This document shows, one piece after another, positions 12,601 to 24,600 of a DNA stretch of 64,000 nucleotides; within the stretch, counting starts at the first letter, position 1; every line of letters starts with the position of its first letter. Made by a program: the position numbers and the translations under genes. Source of the DNA: Micropterix aruncella (lineage: Eukaryota; Arthropoda; Insecta; Lepidoptera; Micropterigidae); the NCBI GenBank assembly GCA_944548615.1, contig OX155972.1:11715161-11779160 (forward strand). The letters are read 5' to 3'. The notes below the pieces were generated by a model. That model made no database searches. It worked only from the letters and a program-made list of their open reading frames with translations, and was not told the DNA's origin.

Positions 12601-15600
12601 TTATAAGATATGCTGTTACCTTACCTAAATAAATAAAAATAAATAAGTATTTTGAACATGCTAAAAAAATTATTCATGATGAAGATGGATATATACATTT
12701 TCAGATCCCCCCTGAGACAATTAAAACCATTTCCAGACTTAAGTCTGTCTGTGGGTCTGTCTATCTGTGAGGGTGTGTTCCTCTACGATAGCGCACAAAC
12801 GCTTCGTCCGATTGAGATGAAATTCGGCATCATTCGGTCATTCTGAAATTAGGCATCATTTGGTCGTGGCAAAAGTTGAAAAGATTGTGGTTGAAATTGG
12901 TCCATCAAGAGGTTCACTAATCACACTTCAATCTCGAAATATTAGAGTCTTGAAATTTGTTACACAGATGCTTTGTTGGACCAAAATTTTGGTTGGAATA
13001 TCTCATATAGAAGCCATACTAATAATATTGAAATTCCGCCATATATTTGAATCAAATACGCGATTAGGACCAACATGGAACGGAGCCCAACCGGGTTCGT
13101 CCGTTGACCGAGAGAGAGAGAGAGCGCTCTTTGATATTATTTATGAAATGAATAATTCCGATAAATTCAGTCCTTGACGACTTGTCGGGAAAGTCTTGAG
13201 GTGGCACTACCGATTTCTATGTTTTTCTTTGCAGTGCACCGTTTGCGGAAATATTCGATGTGATTCTGAACTGGAAGAATGTGATAAACCAGGTGTATGT
13301 GGCGCGCCAATGTGAGATCAGCGTCAACTCCGGGATGAACAACGGCATTCCGGGATTGGGACCCAACAAAATGCACATGGATGAGGTCGCTAAACATCAC
13401 GTTCAAGCCATGGCCAGCAGTGAAGAGAGTGAGTAACCAGACTTAAGAAATAAACGCATTTTAAATTTAAACAACGCATATAACGGCTGTTTAAAAAATA
13501 ATGTGAGAAATAGACGTTGGACTTAAAATGCCGTTAACCACCAGTTTAACCCCTCAGGCCTCGATTGGCCGATATCGGCCACAACTCGACTCAGCGTGAC
13601 GGCCCCGTTTTAATTTAATTTTAATTTAATTTGTTTTATTTTATTATGTTTTATTATGTTAATATGTTTTATTTTAATTATGGGTACAGTGGTTTGGCAG
13701 TAATTAATGTTTTGGTGAGACAGTGTCATAATTCAATTTTTTTACTAATTTTTACTAAAATTTTTTGGGACGTCAACTTGTCAATCGGCTGAGGGGCCGA
13801 GGCCTGAAGGGTTAATGGCATTTTAGACTAGTAAAATGGCTGACGCTCAAAAAACTGTTGATACGTTGACGTTTTTGTTTGGATGTATTCGTTTTGAAAG
13901 TAAACGTAGCCATTTGGTTGTCATCTGTCAATTTGTCAGATATTCGTAGCCGGTCATTTTTTGAAAATCATCCATCCATCCAAAGCAATAATAATATCGC
14001 CTATTATATTTATTTAATTCAATGATGTTATAATTAGTCGAATGCAAACAAGTCGACTGGAGTGTAATCAATATCTGTCCACCGCTGTACCAAAATCAAA
14101 CATAGTAAAAAAGTCTACTTGTCTTTGAATCTGTTGTGTACGCATTGTGTGGTTAAACAAAACTTAAAATGCTTTTATTTCTCAACATAGTGGGTTTGTC
14201 CAAAACGGGCGGTAAACAGGTCTTTAACGTGTCTAGTAAAACACCTGGTTAATGGGGTTTTATGGATATTTTGGAAAACTGTCGTCATTCTTCCTTTATT
14301 GAGTTGTTGAAAGCAAAGTATTGTTATCACAAACTATTGGATTCGAAGTATGTATACCTTATATGATAGGACACTAGAGATGGTGAAATTTTATTTAAAA
14401 TTGCGTTTCAGCATATAGTTCTCTACCCCAATAATCTCGGTTATTGGAGCTATTCTGAGGATAGCTTATGAAAGAAAGAAAGAATAATAACTTTATTGTA
14501 CTAAAAAACTAACAATAAAGAAAACTCAAATTATTTTTTTATTATCGCAAACGTCGGGTTTATCGTTTCACGATTTCTTACAGCCAATCGTCATAATATT
14601 AAATTATAATAACTAACTAAACAGCTTATGTCAGCAACTTAATATACACTTGCGAGCAACTAAATCGACTCACCCCTTCAGTTCGGATAAAAACCAGTTT
14701 TTTTCTAAAATGACTAACCGGATGTACACCTAATATATAATTTTATGAAAGCCTAATTATTTAGCTTTCTAACGACACCATTTTTATGAAAATCGGTTCA
14801 GAACTTTTTCAAATAATAATATCCGAACGTAAGTATTGGAAAGTACTCTATTCGTCGCCAATAGTTTCCGCGTCTTAATCACTCATAAATCGCCCCGGAA
14901 CAGGTTGATTTTTAGCAGTCACTTATCAGTTGTTGACACAAAAACATCTCCGTAAGCCAAACTCATTATTATCGTAAAAGTATGAATACTAAGCCAAAAA
15001 AGTCCTCTCAGGTTATTGCTTTATTGCAGCAGGGCCTTAGTCAACGTACAGTTGCTCGTCAAGTGGAATTTAGTCAGTCTGCCATCTTAAGAGAAAAAAG
15101 GAGGTTTGAACAAACTGGTACCATCAACCGGAGATCAAATAGCAGCCGTCTCCGGTGCGCTTCTGAGAAAGACGACCGTTACATCGCTTCGACGTTACTG
15201 CAGAATCGCGACCTCGCTGGCGTTAATGTACAGCAGGAGCTGAGACAAGTTCAAGGGGTAGCTGTCAGTCAGTGAACGATCAGAAGACGCTTGATAATAT
15301 CCGACCTCGTTCCAAAAAGACCTGTCACAGACCTTAAATTGACCACACGCCACCAGCAAGCGCGCCTTCAATTTGGAGAGGACGTCAGTTGGAGCATAGA
15401 GCAATGGCGGTCAGTTTTATTTACTGACGAGAGCAGAATGTGTCTGTTTGACAGCCACAGAATAGGCTGGGTCTCCAGGCATCCAGGCGAGTGATTTTCG
15501 CAGTGCCGCTTCGCTGAAACAGTCTCCTACGGCGGCGTTTCCTGCATGGTGTGGGCTGACATTTCTTTAGAGGGAAGGACCAACCTCGTTTTCGTGCCAG

Positions 15601-18600
15601 GGGAAGGTCGGAGAGAAGGCCTGAATGCTGAACGCTATATCAAATTATTCTCCTGGATCATGTCATACCGTACATGAAGGATTTATTGGACAAAACTCTG
15701 TGCTAATAGACGATAATGCACTGTGTCACACGCGCCTATCACTCGGCGATTCTTAGATGAAGTTGGTTTGGAGACAATCGACTGGCCAGCTCTCAGTCCG
15801 GACATGAATCCCATTGAGAATTTGTGAGACGAGCTGAAACAAACAGTCCGAGCCAGAAATTCGGCAACTTCTAATATCTATGAGCTCAAAACAGCGTTGT
15901 TAGAGGAATAGGATGGGATTCCTCAAGACTTGACCAAAAAACTGATCAGGACGTTGAGGAACCGCATGCGAGCTGTCATCTGGGCAAAGGGGGGTAACAC
16001 TAAATATTAATTTAATTAACGTTCCTTCTTAGGTTTGGGTTTTCCGTTTTAATTAAATTTTAAATATCCCCAGTTTTCTACTCCTGAATATCCATTTGCC
16101 CCCCATTTTAATTTTTTGTTAATTAAAAAAAAATCCTAAGCGGATTTTCATGATTATGGTATTAACAGACAGCTAAAAAATAAGGGTTTTAAAAAGTATA
16201 TAATTGTATTTATCTACTTAGTAATTTTTGAAAAAAATAAGTTTTTTTTCTCACTGAGGGGGTGAGTCGATTTAGTTGCTCGCAAGTGTACATACCCATA
16301 TATAGACAGTGCAGTAGGCATTTACAGTTGCTATCTGTATGCTAGAGGTTGAATTTTCTGTAATTATATTTTTGAAATCTTTTTGGGTTGTTAGGGATTG
16401 GTTTTAATTGAATTGTTCTACTTTAAAGGATATAAATTCAGAATGTACGATTTTAAAAATATGTCTCGAAAATGACATTTTTAGTTTTTTGAAAATGATA
16501 TATCTGACTGAAATGCAGTACTTTTAAAATGACGATACCACCGAGACAAATTTAAAAAATCTTAGTAGTTCTATAGATGAGGGATTTGAATTTTAGTTTG
16601 TATTGTTTTTGATTTAAATAAAAATAATATATAATTTTGTCGTTTTTGGTCTTGTATTGTTGAAGGTTTTTATTTTTAAAAAGGACGTAATTCTGGAAAA
16701 TAAGTTTTACCTTGAAGTATATATTTCGTAATCTTCATTAACCCCTCAAGCCCCGATTGGCCGATATCGGCCACAAAACGATTCAGCGTGACGGCCCCGT
16801 TTTAATTTTATTTTAATTAAATTTGTTTGATTTTATTATGTTTTATTATGTTAATATGTTTCATTTTAATTATGGGGTACAGTGGTTTGGCAGTAATTAA
16901 TGTTTTGGTGAGACAGTGTCGTAATTCAATTTTTTTACAAATTTTTACTATTCTGTTTGGGACAGCAACTTGTCAATCGGCTGAGGGGCCGAGGCCTGAT
17001 GGGTTAAGGTAGTCATTTGGGGATGATGAGTTGTTAATTTTTATAAATGGTATTGACAATCTATAAATTGTTTCGAGACGTACGGAATAAATTTTTGTAA
17101 ATATGTTTTTTCGCCATTACATAAAGTCTCGATCGTAATGTAAAGTTATTTGCGAAGAATCGAGGCGCTTCGGAAGGAATAGTAGAAAGGAATGAAAAGT
17201 GGTGATAAATTATGCTAAAATGCTATGCATTCTCGTCGTGCGTATTTTTGAATTCAGTATCTGAAATGTGGTGTTTGAAGAATTTTCAAACCGCCGTTAA
17301 TATTTTGGGTCTTTTGTTTTTTTTGCACGTTCGTCGAAAAGTAATAGAGGTTTTTCGTCGAGTCGAGTCATTTTAGCGGCGATTGCGGTTAAAATTTTTT
17401 AAGGTCAATACCGTCGTTGCGGGAAATTAGACGTAGACCTCGGGAATGCAGAGCGGTTCGGAGGAGGGAAAGAGTTTTCCTTCGGGGAGGATTTAGTTTG
17501 GCAGTAACGAGTGTCGTTGCGGTGTTTAGGTACGCTGATGCTGGCGGGAGCGGTGCGCGAGTTAGCGGCGTGCGCGGACGCGGCGCGCCTGGCCCTGTGG
17601 TGCCAGCTGGTGCTCACGGGGGCCATGGCCCCCCAGCACAACGCCCCCCACGCCGCGACCCCCGGGGCCCGCGAGGCGCCCCCCGCCGCCGCCCCGACCC
17701 CCGCCGATGCCCGCCAGGTGAGCCCCCGCCGCATCCTCGCCGCACGACTCCCCTCTCCTCGGATCCCGTTTGCATCCCCCCATTATATCGGAACGGCCCC
17801 TGCCATCACCGCATTCGAGGCCAGGATCAAGGTTTGCATAAATCTAAAGCCATTAACAAAACTGACCTACCCCCTCTCCCTCCCCCTCCTTTCCCTTTCC
17901 TTCCTTCGTCTCTTTTCTTTCCTTTGCCTCTTCATTTAATTTTAATCATTTGTTTTTCTTTTTTTTATGTACTTTTTTATTTTCTAGCTTGTAACAGAAA
18001 TTCCTTTTTTTTCGCGCTTGTGTCACGAATTATAATTAAAGGTTATTTTTCAGGGTTTTCTATAACCTTTTCATGTCCCGAAACGTTGTTTATTGTTGCT
18101 TTTTCGAAATTATCAAAATTTTCCTTGGCAGCTGTCAGATGACCTTAGTGTTGCTATTAAGGAAATAACCTTATATATATATAAAAAAAAAAAAAATTAT
18201 AATAATTTTCAACTATTAAATTATAATATTAATTAAAAAAAGGAAACACTACATAAAATTTTACTTTTATTAAAATTTTTGGAAGTAAATATATCCCTTC
18301 CATGCCATCATAGAGTAGAGACATTCGTGTTTTTGGTAATGATGAGTTGTCAAACGTGTTTCGGCTAGTACTCATTTCCTGTTTTAACGATGGCCGGGGC
18401 GGAGGCGGTGCTCAGCCTTCGCCGAGGCAGGCAGAAAGTGGATTAAAAGAAAAGCGAAAAGGAAGGCAGGGTAACAGTGCAGAATAAAAATATGTAAAGT
18501 GTGATTAACCGTGAACACAGGTGAGTTTTGTTTCATCTTTATTTGTTGGAATGCTTTCGCGATCTCCATGATTCAGCTCGATCTTTTTTCATTTTGGTTT

Positions 18601-21600
18601 CAGTTTCTTGGGCACACCTGTATAACTCGTAAAAAATAAGAAGATTCCTCCGCTTTCACATCGGATAAAGCCGCAAATTTATTGTCGACCTGTCAGACCA
18701 CATTCTCATCATTTAGTTTTTTTTTTGGGTTTTTATAAAACCACACTTTTTCCGCATGGATTATTGAATGTAAATGCCTTGTGCGTATGCTCGGTCCAGA
18801 AAACATATTTTTTTAGATGCATCCATCCTATTTTCGATCAAAATCTGAAATATTACTTATAACCTAAAAAAGGTGTTTTTTTTGTGAACAGTTAATTTTT
18901 TCATTAATTATATAGAATTCTGCACTGATTTTATTTGTTTTATTTACGGAAAACCTACCTCTAGGCTAGATTATTAGAACAAAGTTTAAATACCCCCCCC
19001 CCCTGAGTTTGGATATTTTTTTTTGTCTTGTAACTGTTTCTGACGGTTTCTTTTATTTTCCTTAAATTTAGTTTTCCACGTTTTTCTTTAAAAACGGAGG
19101 CGGCGCCTTGTCTAAAGTAGTCTTTCTGTTATTCTCGTTACAAATTTTGGCGCCCAACGTGGGGCCAACGTGGGATACCTGGCTCTCATCCAGGAGGCTC
19201 GGGTTCGATTCCCGGTACCGGTACCAGAACCATTAATTCTGGCCCGAGCATACGCACAAGGCACATTGAATAATCCATGCGGAAAAGTGTGGTTTTATAA
19301 AAACCCAAAAAAAACTAACTGATGAGAATGTGGTCTGACAGGTCGACAATAAATTTGCGGCTTTATCCGATGTGAAAGCGGAGGAATCTCCTTATTTTTT
19401 ACGAGTTATACAGGTGTGCCCAAGAAACTGGAACCAAAATGGAAAAAGATCTAGCTGAATCATGGAGATCGCGAAAGCATTCCAACAAATAAAGATGAAA
19501 CAAAACTCACCTGTGTTCACGATTAACCCCTCCTGTCGCGAAGTAAAAACTCACCTATCACTTTTGCGCGCGACATATTCGGGCAAAAAATCGACGCGAG
19601 TCAACGGCCTTGAGAAAAACGATCATAACTTATAAACCACTAAACGGATTTAAAAAAGATAAAGAGAAAAATGATCGCATTGAAATTTGACATATAAAAC
19701 ATTATAACCTTATCTCGTAAAACAATTAAGATTATTATCTGAATAAATATGAATAAATATCATTATTATGAATAAATATTACAAAATTGGCAAACTGAAA
19801 AAACTCGCCTATAAAATCATTTCGATTTTTTTGTCACAAAATACGTAAAATATGCAAAAATTGTAAATACAGTTATGTTCTTTATTAAATGCTTTACCAA
19901 AACGAGATTTTTTTTTACTTATTTGCATACAAAAATATTTATTTATTCAGCCAAGAAAAATTTTATGTATTCTCGTAAAAAAAAATTTTTTTAATTTTTA
20001 ATTTGTGACTACTTATGGTATTTTTTTATATCAAATTCTTTCAAAATAACTTTATTACTACATCACACTTCTTATAAATCACACCAGAACTTTGAGCTTT
20101 GTCTGATATTATAGAAAAATCTAAAGTTTTGAGAGTTTCCGCGTCCGAACTTAATAATAAACTTTGAATGCTCATAATATAAAATTCGTTAGATTTTTTC
20201 AATTATATTGTCTTATCATAGACTTATTATATGTCTAATAACTAATTACTATACTCCAAAGAGTCACATTTCATCGAAAAACTATGGAAAATCGCACTTT
20301 ATTCTCTCATAGTAATTATCAAAACAAGTTTCTTTGCGCGATTCATTTTACAAAACAAGATATAATTTTCAAAATACGCCTAATTATGTGATAACTTAGG
20401 ATGTAAATGAAGCAATACTTATTTTGTTAGTAAATTAAAGCGACATTACGTCATATTTCGCAATATATCGGGATATTTCATAAACATTACAAAATAATAA
20501 CAACCATTTTTTCGCGAGCCGTTTGTTGTCGCCGAAGTGTTTTCTTTAAAAATTCGTGAAAAACAGCAAATGGACTATCTCAATTGACTAATCCTCATGC
20601 CTAAACTACTTAAAAATGCAAATTACTCACTGTTCTCCAGTAAATGGCACAAAACACTGCACAAAACACTGTTTTTATCAACCATTTCGCGGAACTATAC
20701 GCGGCCGCGGCGGTGGCCGATGGAGACTGCCGTTTTGGCGTCTATGCTCACTTTTTAAATCGCCGTTCGATATTGCCACACAGAAATCTTGAATTAAAGA
20801 TATTTTGGCCATATCGTTGCGCCGTCAGAAAGCATAATAGTACGACGTTTCGAATCGTAAATTGCATTTTTCGCAGGGGCGAGCGCTTTGTCCGGTAGCG
20901 GACATTACGGGCTTTAGGCGGCCGACATAAATGTCCCCAATGGGATGTTACGTGCTGAGCGGGTTAATCACACTTTACATATTTTTATTCTGCACTGTTA
21001 CCCTGCCTTCCTTTTCGCTTTTCTTTTAATCCACTTTCTGCCTGCCTCAGCGAAGGCGGAGCACCCCCTCTGCCCCGGCCATTGTTAAAACAGGAAATGA
21101 GTACTAGCCGAAACACGTTTGACAACTCATCATTACCAAAAACACGAATGTCTCTACTCTATGATGGCATGGAAGGGATATATTTACTTCCAAAAATTTT
21201 AATAAAAGTAAAATTTTATGTAAGGTTTTTCTACAACTATTATAATTTAATAGTTGAAAATTATTTATTTATTTTTTTTTTTTTTAAGGTTATTTCCTTA
21301 ATAGCAACACTAAGGTCATCTGACAGCTGCCAAGGAAAATTTTGATAATTTCGAAAAAGCAACAATAAACAACGTTTCGGGACATGAACAGGTTATAGAA
21401 AACCCTGAAAAATAACCTTTAATTATAATTCGTGACACAAGCGCGAAAAAAAAGGAATTTCTGTTACAGCCCCAACCCAAGAGAAAAATCGGGAGAGGAA
21501 AACCAACGATTTTGATTGAATCGTCCTGATTGACCAGCTACTACGAGCTTTACGACACTAGAACAACAACAACTCCTAACTTAACAAACCCTCTTCACGT

Positions 21601-24600
21601 TAACCATAATCAATTAATCCGTTCAGTAACGGTAGCAGAGGCAAACTTTTACCAACTTAAACTTACACCCATTACTCTATCGCCAGAGTAAGAAAATAAA
21701 ATCAAAAAAATGAAACCCGACACCAACATAACAACTAACCAGAAAAAAACTTATGGAATTCCGACAACTTCCAACAACTAAGGAAGGATCAACTCGTTGC
21801 GGATACACAACTCCTACCAAAACAACAATAATTCTAATGTTAGACCTCGACTGAACGTATACTTACTAAGAGACTTTAGTAGTTGTCATTTACTGCCTTT
21901 CATACCATTCATCCCGGACATGAGACATTCTTACAACAATAATGCTAGATAGAAATGCTAGCATGACTGACAAAACAAAATGATTTCAGCTATTGATACC
22001 TCTTGGTACAATGCCTTTGTAAAGACAATTTAAAGGGCTCATTCTAGTTTCACCTAAGATGACAATTTTTGTAATTGAATGTTAACGCGAAGAACTCCGA
22101 TACTACTATTCTGAATTATTCGGATTTAATTTAAAATCTTTAATATGCCAGGAACCTATATTCTTCCCTCTAGCATTTTCTAACTCGTAAACCAACGCAG
22201 AGAGTTTTTTGATTATTTTACATTTTTCATATTTTGGGGCAAATTTGTAAATGTAATAATTACCCGCATTACTTAGATAATAAGTCTTTTTATAGATCAT
22301 ATCGCCTACTTGAAATTCCGCAGGACGATGTTTACGGTCATAGTAAACCTTATTATGCGCATGTAATTTTACCAACTTCTGCCGCACTATATGGAAAATG
22401 TTAGATAATTCACTCAAATTTTGAGCGTAAGACAACCTACTACCAAAAATAACCTCTGCTTGAGATTCAGGCGTCTGAGCATAAAAAGAACCATTCATAA
22501 TCAGTTCTCGACCATGGACTAGGAAAAATGGACTGAACCCTGTGGATTCCGAGACTGCCGCGTTAATGGCCATCTAAATTTCAGAAAGATAGAGATCCCA
22601 GCTGCGATGATCGTCTTTTACACACAACGATAACGCAGTGACCACACTACGATTCTTACGTTCAGTTGGATTAACTTGAGGGCAATATTTCGGGTTTAAA
22701 TATACTTTTGGAATGTTATATTTCGCAATCAGTTCAGTGAACTCCCTACCGACAAACTGTTTTCCATTGTCTGACATTAAATACTGCAGAACAAACACCA
22801 TAGCGAAGGAATACATTATATTCAATCGACGAACTTCTGCGTTTAGGAAAAAAGTTGAGAATGCACAACAGCGTATGAACGCATCTAATGCAGCCACTCC
22901 TGCACAAGCTAAGGGCAAGTCTTCTGGCTCGAAAGCAGTTTATGCTGTCGACGAGTCTTCTACAAAATGTGCGACGGAGGAAGTGAAAGTTGTCCAGAAG
23001 TTAAAAGAGTGTAAAGTTTCTTCTGCTGGTCCATCCAATCGTGGTGGGTTTAATTGTGGTGGTTTTAATCACGGTGGTTTCCATCGTGGCGGTTTTAATC
23101 GTGAAAATTTTTCCCGTAATGATTTTTCTTATGATAATTCGTCTTCTGGTAATTATAACCAAGGAGCAAATAATAGTTCGCGTGGTTCACGCGGTGGCAC
23201 ACATCATGGCCATTCTAAATATTGCTATCGTTGTGGTAGGTTTAACTACACGGTAGCCACTTGTCCGGAATGTTCTAAGAATAACCGGCCTGGTAATTCC
23301 CCGGTTTCAGAGCCAAAAAACTCGAAAGGCAGGGCAGAATAGAGGATTTTCTACATTCTGCCCTCGATATTGTTTGCAAATGAGAAGGATAACCGTCGCC
23401 CTTTCTTAGAAGTCTCACTGGGTGATAGCCGCTAGACGTTGCCGCGAGACAATAAGCTCACCTTTTTATTGAAAAATTCTTTTTTTTTTTCATTATTTCC
23501 TTCTGTGACTAAGCTCCTCTGAGACGCTTTTCTACCCGATGCTACGAGGTCCCTTCCGTTCCGTCATTGCTTTTTTCGAGTACAAGCTCGGCTACGCACT
23601 CCTCCCGCAAATCGCCTCCGTCTCCGATCTCCGATTTGCCATCTCGTTGCGACAATCTATTTCTCCGTCTTCGACTCTGTTAATATTCCTGCCCAGTTTC
23701 TTACTTCAGTCTTCCTAGCGTTTGCGCCGCCCAATCGCTTATGTCATATCCGACTCGACCGCATCGTCGAATAATCTCCCGCTCGGTAATGAAACAGCAT
23801 CTCTCACATAGACGTATGAACGACGGCTCTAAATATCGTCAGCGAACCGACGATCCAATCCCTACTCATCCGATAATTCTTAACGAAGCGTGAGAATTAA
23901 TCTTTCCACAACCGATTGAACCGCTTAATTTTTTTTGTATCCACGATATGTACACATCGCACGATAAGACATCATCCAAATTTTTAAAATACCCAAAAAT
24001 TTACATGTCATTTCAAAATACCGATTAGTCATTTCAAACTTCCACAACATCCCATTGTACATTTTACAAAAAAACAGTCTACCATCTCCACCCTGCAATC
24101 CAGTATCCAATCCACCCTAACCCAAACAGTCTACCATCTCCACCCTGCAATCCACCCTATAACCTCTGCCTATTTCGAGAATACATGAAAAACTCAAAAC
24201 GTATTCATTATCGCCACCAATTCTAGATAGATACCTGAACGCATCAATATAGCACAATCCATTCCCACAAACGGGTTAACAATGTAAAATGTTCCAACAG
24301 AACTTTTCTTAACCCGCCGTTGGTCGCGTGGGGTCAGTAAACGCCCGTCAAAAGTTTATTTTCTTAATATTTTAAATACTAATATTTTTATTGCATTCAA
24401 ACTCTAGCTACCTTCCTACAACGTCTAAATACGTGACACAAACGCGCCACCTTTCAGTTTGCACCTTGCGCTTGAACACTGCGGACGTATTTTTCGCGCG
24501 CGGGCGTCAGCTGACCCCACGCGACCAACGACGTTATAAAAGTGTACTTATTATTAGAAGTAGAAAATGAATTTGGCACAATAGGATTGTATTAGAAGAT

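Noticed and set aside
16827..17012. Small hydrophobic open frame (and its relative at 26554-26871)
   Set aside because: Lies within copies of the TTAA MITE; not conserved between copies and AT-driven.
17417..18142. 241-codon plus-strand frame over MEIOC exon F
   Set aside because: It is in another frame than the spliced exon, reads through the donor and into LTR sequence, and has no motif.
19173..19226. Functional tRNA-Glu gene
   Set aside because: The D arm and the 5' acceptor strand are missing; only the 3' half is present.
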